This document shows, in pieces, positions 1 through 9,500 of a stretch of 13,290 bases of DNA (position 1 is the stretch's first letter; the number at the start of each line of letters is the position of its first letter). This stretch comes from Polyrhizophydium stewartii. Taxonomy: Eukaryota; Chytridiomycota; Chytridiomycetes; Rhizophydiales. A program made the translations under genes and the position numbers. The DNA is taken from the NCBI GenBank assembly GCA_027604665.1, contig JADGIZ010000462.1, forward strand, positions 1 to 13,290. Reading direction: 5' to 3'. A model generated the notes under the pieces. That model did no database searches, was not told where the DNA came from, and saw nothing but the letters and a program-made list of their open reading frames with translations.

Positions 1-162
1 TCGGGCCAGATCTTTGGCCACGGCGAGGTCCACGGCGCATCGCCGTGGGGTGCGGGCACCATCGCGCCGAGCGACGGTTCGCGCAACGTCTCGGACCTCG
101 AGAAGGAGATTGCTCGCGAGCAGGGCAAGCGCTTTGCTGGCGTCGTCAACCGCCTCAAGTGA
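1..162 (+). CDS. NAD(P)H:quinone oxidoreductase, WrbA/Pst2 flavodoxin-like family (3' end only)
   Basis: The first base is in frame, and 53 codons run to TGA at 160-162. The residues GASPWGAGTIA, then DGSR, then a helix DLEKEIAREQGKRF near the C-terminus match the tail of the WrbA / fungal Pst2-Ycp4 family. Members use FMN for two-electron reduction of quinones with NAD(P)H, which limits redox cycling, and fungal ones are cytosolic or associated with membrane eisosomes. The GAGT segment followed by D-G-S-R lies near the flavin pocket in known members. The flavodoxin core and the start are outside the window, so length and upstream introns cannot be judged. The exon is intact to its stop. The next gene on the same strand starts about 950 nt downstream. 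The identification rests on the C-terminal signature only, but that signature is distinctive. Confidence 0.85.
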   Translation, partial: SGQIFGHGEVHGASPWGAGTIAPSDGSRNVSDLEKEIAREQGKRFAGVVNRLK

Positions 163-504
163 GCGCATTCCCGCACGGTGCAGTGTGTCGTCGCCGCAGC
201 GCACGCTCGCCCGCGCATGGCCGCCCCGCCGCTCGCCCGCGCGCCGCCTCTCTGGCCGCGCTTGCGGTGGCCGAGCGGCTCGAATGAATCCCATATCTGC
301 ATGCATCCCCCGATGCCGCTCTGTGATGCTGCATCCTGGATCGACTCTTGCCCGCAGCCAACAAGTGCCATGGCGGCTACATTGCTCCCCCGGCGCCAGC
401 CCCAGCCGCAAGACCCCGCACGGCTGCGCGCGCCGTGTGCCCACTTTCGCCGTCGGGGCGTCGAGGCGGCCTGTGTCACGCCAGCGCGCCTCCACAGCCT
501 TGCC

Positions 505-523
505 CACGTGGCCTTTTGATTGG
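505..523 (+). promoter_or_regulatory. E-box (CACGTG) next to an inverted CCAAT box (ATTGG)
   Basis: CACGTG spans 505-510 and ATTGG spans 519-523, eight bases apart, just upstream of the C-rich ATG-free leader. In fungi CACGTG is bound by bHLH factors of the Cbf1/USF type and CCAAT by the HAP (NF-Y) complex. The positions fit an upstream activating element for the gene starting at 1111. Each motif is short enough to occur by chance, and their pairing and placement are the only support. Confidence 0.4.
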
Positions 524-940
524 TTCGCTTCTTCTTGCCCTCGGGGTTTTAAGCGCTGGCCAACTGCCCCGCTCTGCGCCAGCCAGCTCGCCCGTCCCCA
601 TTGCCCCCGTCCACCCGCTGCCGTATTCGCACCGCGCACGCACGCACACCGCCAGCACTCCCACAGGTGCGGGTCGCCTGCTACAGCGGTCCCGCAGCCA
701 GCACACAGCGGGGCTCACTCGTCTCTCTCGTTGCCCAGCCACCGTCGCCTCGGCCGACCAGCAGCCACCTTGTCTGCCAGTCCAAGCTCGAGTCTCCCCA
801 CTCTGCCCGCCGCACGTTCGCACGCCGCTCTCCATCCCTCGTCCAGCGACCAGTCGTCCCTCGCGCCCGCATCCGCCCGCCTCCGCCGCCCCCGCCTCAG
901 CAGCATAATTCGCCCTCACTCACCCCTCAAGCGAGAGAGC

Positions 941-1103
941 GTGAGTGTCGCGGCGTGCCCGTATCAGATGCAGCTCCTCCCGCCTGCTCCGAACCAGGGG
1001 CTGCCGGCGCTGGCACGCCCGCCTTGCGCACATCCGCACGCGGCGCAGCACGGTGCTGACCCGGCCTGGTGGTTCACGCCCGCGCCCGTGTCGCTCGTTG
1101 CAG
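941..1103 (+). other. probable 5'UTR intron of the ATP-grasp-like gene
   Basis: A consensus donor GTGAGT begins at 941. A CTGAC branch motif, the form seen in most introns of this window, lies at 1056-1060. A pyrimidine-rich stretch then ends in the acceptor TTGCAG at 1103. Splicing would remove 163 nt, including the leader's ATG at 967, and leave only seven bases before the proposed start codon at 1111. The alternative is an unspliced leader. Confidence 0.5.
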
Positions 1104-1110
1104 CAACGAC

Positions 1111-3314
1111 ATGTCGTCGCACGCCGTCCAGGTCTCCCCGTCCGCTGGCGCAGACGCCAACGGAGCGGCCCTTGCGGCCGCCGCCACGCTCGCCGCGGCT
1201 GCCGAGCGCCCAGGCCCCTCGCCGCCGCTCCCGCCCGTCTCGCCCATTGACTCGGTCGCGTCCGCGTCGTCGAGCGCCATCAAGCCCTCTCCGGCATACG
1301 TGCCGCATGTCGGTGCTTCGACGGTCGTGCCTCTGTCTCTGGGCGAGCCCCTCCAGCCCACTGGCGACGGTGCCGCTGTGCCTGCAGAGAAGCCCAAGCG
1401 CAAGAAGGTCGGGCTCGACGGCAGGCCCGTTGGATCCGGCGAGTTCGAGGCCGAGCGCCACTTCTATCCCCGAGTCCTCAACGCCAACATCCATCCGCTC
1501 GTCTCATCGTTCTTCTCGCTGGGCAACGAGCGCATCCTCGCCCGCTACACGCACCTCAACCCGGCCGTTAATATCGATGTGCTCAAGTCGCTCCTCGACT
1601 ACAAGCCAAAGTACTTTCAGTGGGCCGGTGCGTGCACTCGCGCTGCACCGAATGCTCCTAGCCTGTGCCGCCGCACTGTCCGCTGACGTTTGCTATTCGG
1701 CTTCTCCGCCTGCCGCTGCCTCCGCTCCGCCGCCTCCACCGTCTCATGCACTCGCCCTGTCCGGTCGCTGCTGCCGCGCCGCCGCGCCGCCGCGCTGCTG
1801 CCCTCGGTCACTCCGACATTGCTGGCGCTCGGCGGGCTCTTCCGCCCCCCCCCCTTTGCTGTCGCCGCAACTCAAGGTTCTGATCTCTTCCATGTCACGA
1901 CGGCCGACGGAAACCGACAGATGATCATTGTCGAGACCAACTCGTGCCCCTCGGGTCAAAAGTCCATGCCGCTCCTGTCCGAGATTGGCGAGGAGCACGG
2001 CGGCTACGGCGTCGTCATTGACTCGACGTTTTGCGAGCTGGCGGCCAAGGCGGACAAGTCGCTCGGCGAGCTGGCCGTCGTCTGCGACAAGAACATGATG
2101 GAGGCGTCTGGCTACGCGGCCGTGCTGGCCGACATCACAAAGGAGAAGGTTTGGCTCGTCGAGTTCCATGTGCAGGACACGGATCCGCCGATCAAGTGGG
2201 TCGACGGCTTGATGTATCTCCGTGACGAGCAGAAGGGTGGGCATGTTGCCAGAGGCCGATCCTGCGCCTCTGCCTTTGGCTTACCGCTGAATGCCTGCTC
2301 CCAGAATGGCACCCCATCCGCGCGTGCTTCCGCTACGTGACCCAAAAGCCGTGGAACCGCATTCCGATCAACTCTAAGACAATCGTGCTCAACAGCGTGA
2401 GTGCTGGGCTGCCTATCCCGCCTTTCACGCCATTCGCGGCGGCAGGCTAACTCTTCCCTCGCCTGAATGCCATGTGCCCTCCTTTGGCTCCGATGCAGAT
2501 TGTCTCGTGCCTTGCCGGCGGCCGCAACAAGATGATGGCCTCACGCGCATACGACTTTTTTAACGCCGAGTACGTCGGCACGGGTCTTTCGATCCGTATC
2601 CCTGAGACGATTCGCAACGTCACCAAGAGCGAGATCCCGCTCTGGATCGACTCGATGGGCGGCCATGCGGTGCTCAAGGTGCCGTACTCCAACGCCGGCC
2701 AGGGCGTGTACACAATCACCAACAAGAAGGAGCTCGAGGACTTTATGGCCGCGGACCACCACTACGACAAGTTCATTGTGCAGTCGCTCGTCGGCAACGC
2801 CTCGTGGTCGTCCATCACCCGCGCCGGCAAGTTTTATCACGTCGGTACGATCCCCAACAAGCGCAATCACACCTACGTCAGCGACCTGCGCATGATGGTC
2901 ACGGCCAACAGCAAGGGCTTCCGCCCCGTGGCCTGCTATGCGCGCCGCGCGCGCACGCCGCTCTGCCGCAACCTCGAGGACCACCCCGAGCTGACGTCGT
3001 GGGAGATGCTCGGCACAAACCTGTCTGTCAAGATTGGCGAGGATTGGACCACCGAGGCGCAGCGCCTGCTGCTCATGGACCGCAAGGACTTTAACCAGCT
3101 CGGCATCGGCATTGACGATCTGATTGATGCCTATATCCAAACGGTGCTGAGCGTCATCGCCATTGACAAGATGGCGCAGCGCCTGATGAAGGACGCCCCG
3201 CCCGACGCGCCGCGCGACGAGCGCTATCCGTGGTTCAACGAGAAGGTCTTTGACATGGAGCTTTTCGGCGCGCTCAACCCGGACCCGGCACTGCTCGACG
3301 AGATTGTGGCTTAG
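1111..3314 (+). CDS. uncharacterised protein with an ATP-grasp-like region (four exons, 594 aa)
   Basis: Exons are 1111-1627, 1877-2236, 2305-2396 and 2499-3314. The junctions keep frame (phases 1, 1, 0) and give continuous sequence such as [12 protein letters not shown] and [16 protein letters not shown]. Residues 1 to about 110 are Ala/Ser/Pro-rich and probably disordered, with a basic patch KPKRKKV that could act as a nuclear signal. After that the protein is well folded. Around residues 378-395, [18 protein letters not shown] resembles an ATP-grasp nucleotide loop with a lysine before a glycine-rich turn. FIVQSLV (about 414-420) resembles the adenine-binding hinge, and SDLRMMV (about 450-456) has the acidic/arginine pattern of the metal and phosphate site. 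The conserved-looking [16 protein letters not shown] (about 190-205) precedes them. ATP-grasp enzymes join a carboxylate to an amine or thiol, but the substrate here is unknown. The start was chosen as the first ATG in frame, just after a probable 5'UTR intron. The coding call is strong; the fold is inferred and the function unknown. Confidence 0.85.
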
Positions 3315-3585
3315 CCTGCCCTGCAGGAGGGATCCCTCCAATGATGCTATCGCTTCGCTTGCCCCCCCCCCCCAAACCCCTTTTCCCCTCAAATACGCCG
3401 CTGGCGCTTCTATGCGCTTTCGCGCCATGCCCTGCAGAACGGCGGCCCATTTTGCCCACCATTGCCTCTGCGTCTCGACGCAAGCATCTCGAAAGAATCG
3501 CCGCTTGCTGGAGCACCCCGTCGTTTCTGTCCGAGATGGGCGGACAAGGCGCGGAAATCAGTATGAAAAAAAACTTTTTCTCGCT
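3315..3585 (+). promoter_or_regulatory. intergenic region between the ATP-grasp-like gene and TFC3 (3' UTR plus TFC3 promoter)
   Basis: Only 271 nt separate a stop codon from the next start on the same strand. The stretch holds a run of 12 C at 3362-3373, several upstream ATGs (for example 3427 and 3563), and an A8/CTTTTT segment at 3566-3580 just before the TFC3 start. No TATA box or poly(A) signal is convincing. It must contain the terminator of one gene and the promoter of the next, so the two transcription units are close or overlapping. Confidence 0.5.
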
Positions 3586-6500
3586 ATGGACGAGATATTG
3601 CAAACCTGCGTCGAGGAGGTCGCCTTCGAGGGCCCGCAGGGTGTGTCCCCGGGAGGCTCGGCGCCGCGACGAGCGGCAGCCAGGCCGTCCGAGCCGGAGT
3701 CCCCTTTCCGCTGACCCCTCTGCGTGCCTGCTCCGCCGCCCACAGGGTGCAGTCCCGACAGGATGTGGGAGCTGGTCAAGACAAAGTTGGGCTCTCTTGG
3801 GATCGAACCGGGGCGCTCGAGTGCGACGTTCGGCGCTCCGGGCCGGGTGCCGGACAAGCAGGGTGAGCCGCCAGATGCCCGCTGACCACGGTGCGAGCTC
3901 CGCGGAGGGCCGTGGAGCGCATTGCTCGCCGCGCCGCCGTCCGCTGCACTGTGCTGCCGGGCGGATGCGCGCCGCGGTGCCTGTCTCGCCCGGCGATCGG
4001 GCCAGGGTCGCCGCTGACAACACGCACTCTCGACGGCGTGCGGCCTCGTTGCATTCAGACCACAAGCCGCAGGCCGACGATGCGACCCGCGAGCTCCTCT
4101 GGTCCTACCTCGTCCGACTCCGCGACATGGAGTTCCTTGCGAAACGGCAAACGGGAGAGCTCCAAAAGGTCTGTGCCCGCCTGAATACAGGCTCTGAGCA
4201 CGCTCTCGTGTCTCGCTGCTCACGCAGGCTCGCTGCTCTGTCTCCCCCCGCCCCGCCGATCCTCCAGATCGACGCCGCGGAGCTCGTTGGCTGTTCGCTC
4301 GCCCAGGCGTCGGAAAAGTTTAAACATGGGATGCTGATCCGCGCCAGCGCCCGCTGTCGCGCCAGGATGCGTCTGGGCGATGATGTGCGTTATTTTCACC
4401 TGTGCCAGCACTGCACTCAATGCTGACTCTCGACAAAGGCCAGCATCCACATCAGCAAGTTCGTCGCCGAGGTTCTTTCGGTCATCTTGCGCTCACGCAC
4501 CAAGGGCATCACGCAAATCGAGCTCTCGCAGAAGCTCCAAAAAGACTCGCGCTCGACGCACTATGCCATCAAGAAGCTTTGCGCAGCCAATTTGATGCAA
4601 GTCACGCCGACGGGCTGCTGAATCTTCTGGCTTGACTGCATCTGTTAACGCGAAGCATCTGCCGCCGTCCTGCCCCACTCCAGCGCCAAAGCTCCAGTGG
4701 TGTTCAACGGCCAGCGCACGAAGCGCTGCGTCCACGTCCGTTACATGGACGAGAACGAGGAAATCCTGTCCCACTTGCAGTCGCTCGACCGCATGGGCCA
4801 GGTCGGCACCGAAGGCGGCATCAACGGCATCGTGCTCGACCACGAGACCACGCGTGTGACCGTCTTTGACGGAGATGTGGTGCACGACAAGATCCTGTTG
4901 CTGCTGAAAGGCGCAACGAACCACACGCTTGCCATCGACGACATCTTCTCTGCCCTTGTGCGTTCTCTGCGACCGTTTGCATGCCAGATGCTGCTGCTCA
5001 CAATCAGCTCTACTGACGCCATGTGCCTACAGGGCATCAGCACCGTACGCTACTCGCGGAAGGCCTTCTATCGTCTCGTCACCAAAATGAGCAAGAGCGG
5101 ACTGGTTGATCGCATTGACGTCCAACCGGGAGAAGATGCGCAGTCTCGACGTTACATACGCTGCCTTCGCCTTCTCAAGTCTCCGTCGTCCTCGTCGCCC
5201 AAGAAGCTGCCCCGCGCTGGCCCGCCGCTGCAAAAGCACATTGGCTTTTCTAACGACGATGACATGGTCGTGAAGGGTGACCCTGGCCAGAGCGTGCCGC
5301 GCGGCGCCGGTGAAATCCTGGCCTCGAGCATGCGATCCGGCGCCGATCCCGACGCGGCCGATGCGCCTCGCGCGCCTCCGCCCGTGGCCATGCGGCTCGA
5401 CCTCCCGCTTGAGCATCAAATCTACCAGCTTGTCGCGGCTTCGGGCGAAAAAGGCTTGGTGTATGACGAGATTGGTGCCGAGCTTGGTGGTATGTACCGC
5501 CGCATTGTCATCAAGACCGTCGAGCACCTGTCGGAACCCAAAAAGCCAAAGAAGAGCAAGAGCTCGACTCCAAAGCCAGGCTTTCCGCTTTTAATCGCCA
5601 ACGAGAACTCTGGCAGAAAGCTTCAAAGCCGCGTTCTCGCTGTTCCGACTTACTTCGGAGCCGGGAGGGTCGGCAATGGCAGCAAGACCAGCCAACCAAC
5701 GACAAGCCAAGTCGTCGAGTCGACCCGCGCGACGACACAGCCTTTGCTATCGGCTGCGGCTCCAGCACGCATGCCAGTGCACCCGACGCTCACGCTCGCA
5801 CCCTCATCAGTTACAAGCAGCCCGAGTGCAGCTGTTCCCGACTCGGACAGCGGTGCGTCCGCTGTTCGGCTGGGCTCGCCGGCTCCTGAGCCGCAGCCGC
5901 GTCCCGAGGCCGCTGGCCCAGCTCGAAGCGATCTTTCGGAAGTTGTGCCCGAAGGCCTTGACATGCAAAGCGCCGGCCCTGCATCGAGCGAGGCTGTTCA
6001 CGCCGCAAGGCCTGGCTCTGCGACTCGCGCTCCGGCCACCCCATCGGCACCTAAACAGGCCTCCGCTGCCCGCGCTCCTCGTGGACGCCGCTCCGATATG
6101 CGTCTCGGACAGCGCGAGGCGGCCTCTGGCGAGCGAAGCATCCTGACCATGCTTGGCGCATTTGCCAAGCCCAAGGCTCCATCGAGTGCATCCAGCCCGG
6201 CGGCTTTGTCGGCGTCGTCTAGTGTCAATCCGGCCGCTTCCCAAGTGGACTCGGAGGCTGCGCGGCCGGCGGTCGCTGGATCTGCAAACCAAGACCAAGA
6301 TGCGCGCTCGGACTCGTCGGACAGCAGCAAGATCGTACGCCAATCTCAAGGCACTTCTCCCCTGCTCGACGCCCACCAGCTCGTTGTCGCTTCCGCGGCT
6401 GCTTCGGCAGCCCCCGTCCCGATGGAGCTTGATGTTCCCGGGGAACTGCGTGACGCAACGCCTTGTGATCCTGGCGCAGAAACGACCGTGGTCGATGCTT

Positions 6501-9500
6501 ACGTGGGCATGACGAGCTCGGAGCAGCTAGCAAGTGAGTCAGGCCACGCCCCTGCTCTGCGTCGTCTCGACTGCAGACCCTAACGCATGCGCACGCTCGA
6601 CGAAATCAAAGTGGAAGCCGCAGAGGCCGTCGGACTGGGAACCTTGTCGATCTCTGGGCTCGCTCGCCGCCGGGTTCTTCTCGCGTACATTGCCGAGCAT
6701 CATCTCCTGCTCATCGACGTCAACGCCGGCAGCCGTCTCATTGACTTCTTGAGCACCTGCTCAGACCCGTTCCGGAGTGCAAACCAATCCATGTGCCAGG
6801 GCACCATGGACAAGCGCACGGTCCAACGCGCCGGCGACGCAATGGTCGCCGACGAGCTCGCCTCGATGCACTCGTTCTTTGTCCGGACGCTTCGCGGCAC
6901 TGCACAGCTCAAGACGATACTGCTTCGCAAGGGCCTGTCGGCGTCGTCGGCTGTCGTGGCCAAATTCATCGAGGAGACCGCTTCGCTGCCGTTCCTCGGG
7001 CAGAAGTCGGCACCAAAGCGCGTTAAGCGAGATGATGCCCAGGTTGTCGAGCGGCTTCCTTACTCGGGCAAACAGGGCGATCCAGACGGCGCCGGCAGCG
7101 TCAACGAAGGAGCCAACGATAACCGCGAGTGCTCGATGCTCGAGGACGACTCTGGGCTCAAGGCTGGCGCCGACCTCGAAAGCTCGCGCAGCGGCGTAAT
7201 CGGCGAATCCCATGCCCAGCCAATTCAGCCCCGCGGCAGCGAGCTGGGAACCGAGGGCCAAGGCATCTCTGAGCGCCGTGGTGTCAAGGAGAATCTGCAG
7301 AACGAGCTCGATACAAAGGAAAAGTGGCGCGAGGTGGCTCTCAAATACGGCTACGTCGATGCCAAGATCCTGCGAGCGCGCATGCTGTACGAGTGGCTGT
7401 TCTTCAACATCGTTTCTCCGCAAAGTGCTTCGCCGCCGAGGGCCGTCGCGGGCGACGAGGACGAGCAAGACGGCGGTTCAGTCGGCGACAGCGTGATTCT
7501 CGACGACTCGGCAGCCGCCCCGAGGCCGGCCGCAGCCCTTCCGAGCCGGCTTCTCAACACCATGTACATCTTCAAAGAGCTGCCGTTCGATCTGTTTCTC
7601 AAGATTGCGGGTTGCACGTCCGAGTCGCCCGAGGTCGACGGCTTTCTTGAGCGACCTGATTATGCCACGACCCGGATTGACAATCTCAGGGGACCGCTTC
7701 GCGACATAGTGTTTGGGCCAAGGCTGCGCAAGGCAATCAGCCTTGAGATGCATGTGCTTTGCATCCTTGGTCTGGTGCGCGTTGCCGATAGCGACGGCAC
7801 GCCCGACCCCGACACCGAGGCAGAGTGGCTTAAGGGGTCCCCGCAGCTCCCGCTGTACTTCCGCATCGAGCAGCACGTGGCGCTCATGGACTACCTCACC
7901 GAAAAGCCCCTGTTCTTACGCAGGATGGAGATGCGCACCATGGCCGAGATCAACGCATACTGGATGCGCCTCGAAACGCGTTGCCTTGCCCATGCGTCGC
8001 ACATCAGCCGCTCCAAGCGCGCGCAAGCGCTGGCGGCGCGGCTCGACGCGGCGGGCTCCAGGCACCCAGATGCAGATTTCGACGAGTTCTCCGACGCATA
8101 CGACGCGCACGAAGCTGACCTGTATCCCGCCACGGTTCCGAGGACGCCTTCGGGAGCCATATCGCGCGCGAGCATCCCCGAAAAGTACCACTTTCTCTTC
8201 AGCCCGCGCAACTGGCGGATCAGCTTTGTCTTCACGGACGCCCAGCGCAGAGTGCTTGCCTCCCACGTCGATAGGGCTACAGGCCGCACGCCACTGTGCA
8301 ACGATGCCGTGTGCCGCCAGCTCGCATATGAAACGGGTCTGACCTTGCCGCGCATCAAGTACTTTTTCAGGAAGCAAGAGGACGCGTTTGCATCTCAGAA
8401 CAGCACGATCGAACTCAAACGGCCCATCAAGAGGATCCGACGCGCACGACAGAGGCTGCGAGGTGCCGATCGCCAGCCACCCGCTGAGATGATTCTGAGC
8501 CAGGTCGTCGACACGGATCCCACCTACGATGACGCTGCTACGTCTGGTGCCGGCTCCGACTCGCATTTCGATTCGTTTACCGAGTCCGATCTTGCGTTTG
8601 AACGCGAAAGGGCCGTCCGCGCGCTCTATGGCCGCCGGTATCGGCTGCGGCGTGCTTGGCATGCCTCTCAGCCTCAGCCTCTTGGCCGATGGACGCGCAG
8701 ATCCGGCAAGCACGCTGGTGCCAGCCAGTCGGCCAATGTTGTGCCACATGCCGACGGCGACGCGTCCCGGCCCCCGTCAAAGGCCGTCCGCCGCAAGCGT
8801 AGCACGTGGACTCCCGAGGAGGATGAGGACCTTATTTTCGCATACATCATCGTCGCCAAGAGCTTCCAGAACGCGCGCGTGTCATGGGCCCCCGTTTTCG
8901 CACTCTTTGAGCCGAACAAGACCTTTGACGCGTGCCGCCGACGCTTTGCCCTCCTTCGTCGGAGCCCGCAGGTCGCCGATCGCTTGCGAAGGCTCGGAAA
9001 CAAGTGGCCGGCGCTCTACGACGAAGGGATCAAGAACGGCCTTTTTGAATCGCAGGTCAACGTCCGTCCACACGAGTTCGACATCTCGAAGCTGGTGCCG
9101 TACTTCCGCAAAGTCGTCAAGGAGAACCCGGAGCTCATTTACTCTATCGGTGGATCCACCTTTCTTCTGCCCGCAACCTATGACGCCCTCAAGCGAGACT
9201 TTGTGTTTGAGGACCCCGACTCGACAATCGCGAAGGAGTTCCAGGTTCCCATGGAGGATGGTTTGCAGTTTTGTTCGAGCACGCGCATGCGCCTGGCTGT
9301 CATGTATGCCTCGCCCATCACAACGCGCTGCAACCAGCCAAGCGCATGCGACTTCTCGGTCCAGCCCCCGCTGCCGCTGCAGCATGCTCCCAGGCACGGT
9401 AGCACGCTGCGACACGAACTCGCATCTCTCGAGACCGCACCGCGCGGCGCGGTTGATGCGATCGAGCTCGGCAAGTTGCGCAGCATCATCAAGTCCGCGC

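Larger units (their letters stand above)
163..1110 (+). promoter_or_regulatory. intergenic region: 3' UTR of the quinone reductase, then promoter and leader of the ATP-grasp-like gene
   Basis: No coding exon is supported here. Long open frames in this stretch are Arg/Ser/Pro-rich composition artefacts. The first part must hold the 3' UTR of the upstream gene, but no clear AATAAA signal is seen. A CACGTG palindrome and an inverted CCAAT box lie close together near 505-523. From about 375 to 964 the + strand has no ATG and is dominated by C and T runs, as expected of a fungal core promoter and transcribed leader. A good GTGAGT donor at 941 pairs with a branch motif and a CAG acceptor at 1103, suggesting a 5'UTR intron. 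The transcription start cannot be fixed from sequence. Confidence 0.55.

Noticed and set aside
14..1924. 636-codon open frame on the + strand covering the window start and promoter region
   Set aside because: Arg/Ser/Pro-rich with no domain pattern. It is out of frame with the clear quinone reductase tail and the first exon of the ATP-grasp-like gene, so it is a GC-composition artefact.
2541..3428. 295-codon open frame on the minus strand
   Set aside because: It mirrors exon 4 of the ATP-grasp-like gene, whose + strand product is far more protein-like and joins cleanly to upstream exons.
3770..3890. Possible tRNA gene on the minus strand around the B-box match
   Set aside because: The T-stem around TTCGATC does not pair (CCCGG against CCAAG), no acceptor stem or good A box is found, and no T-run terminator follows.
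3863..4058. Possible extra small exon in the 196-nt TFC3 intron 2, which has two CTGAC motifs
   Set aside because: Joining 3862 directly to 4059 keeps frame and gives a plausible family sequence. No intermediate exon adds recognisable residues.
3341..4426. 361-codon open frame on the + strand over the start of TFC3
   Set aside because: Only 4059-4168, a real TFC3 exon, makes sense in this frame. The rest is Arg-rich and spans introns 1 to 3 and exons read in another frame.
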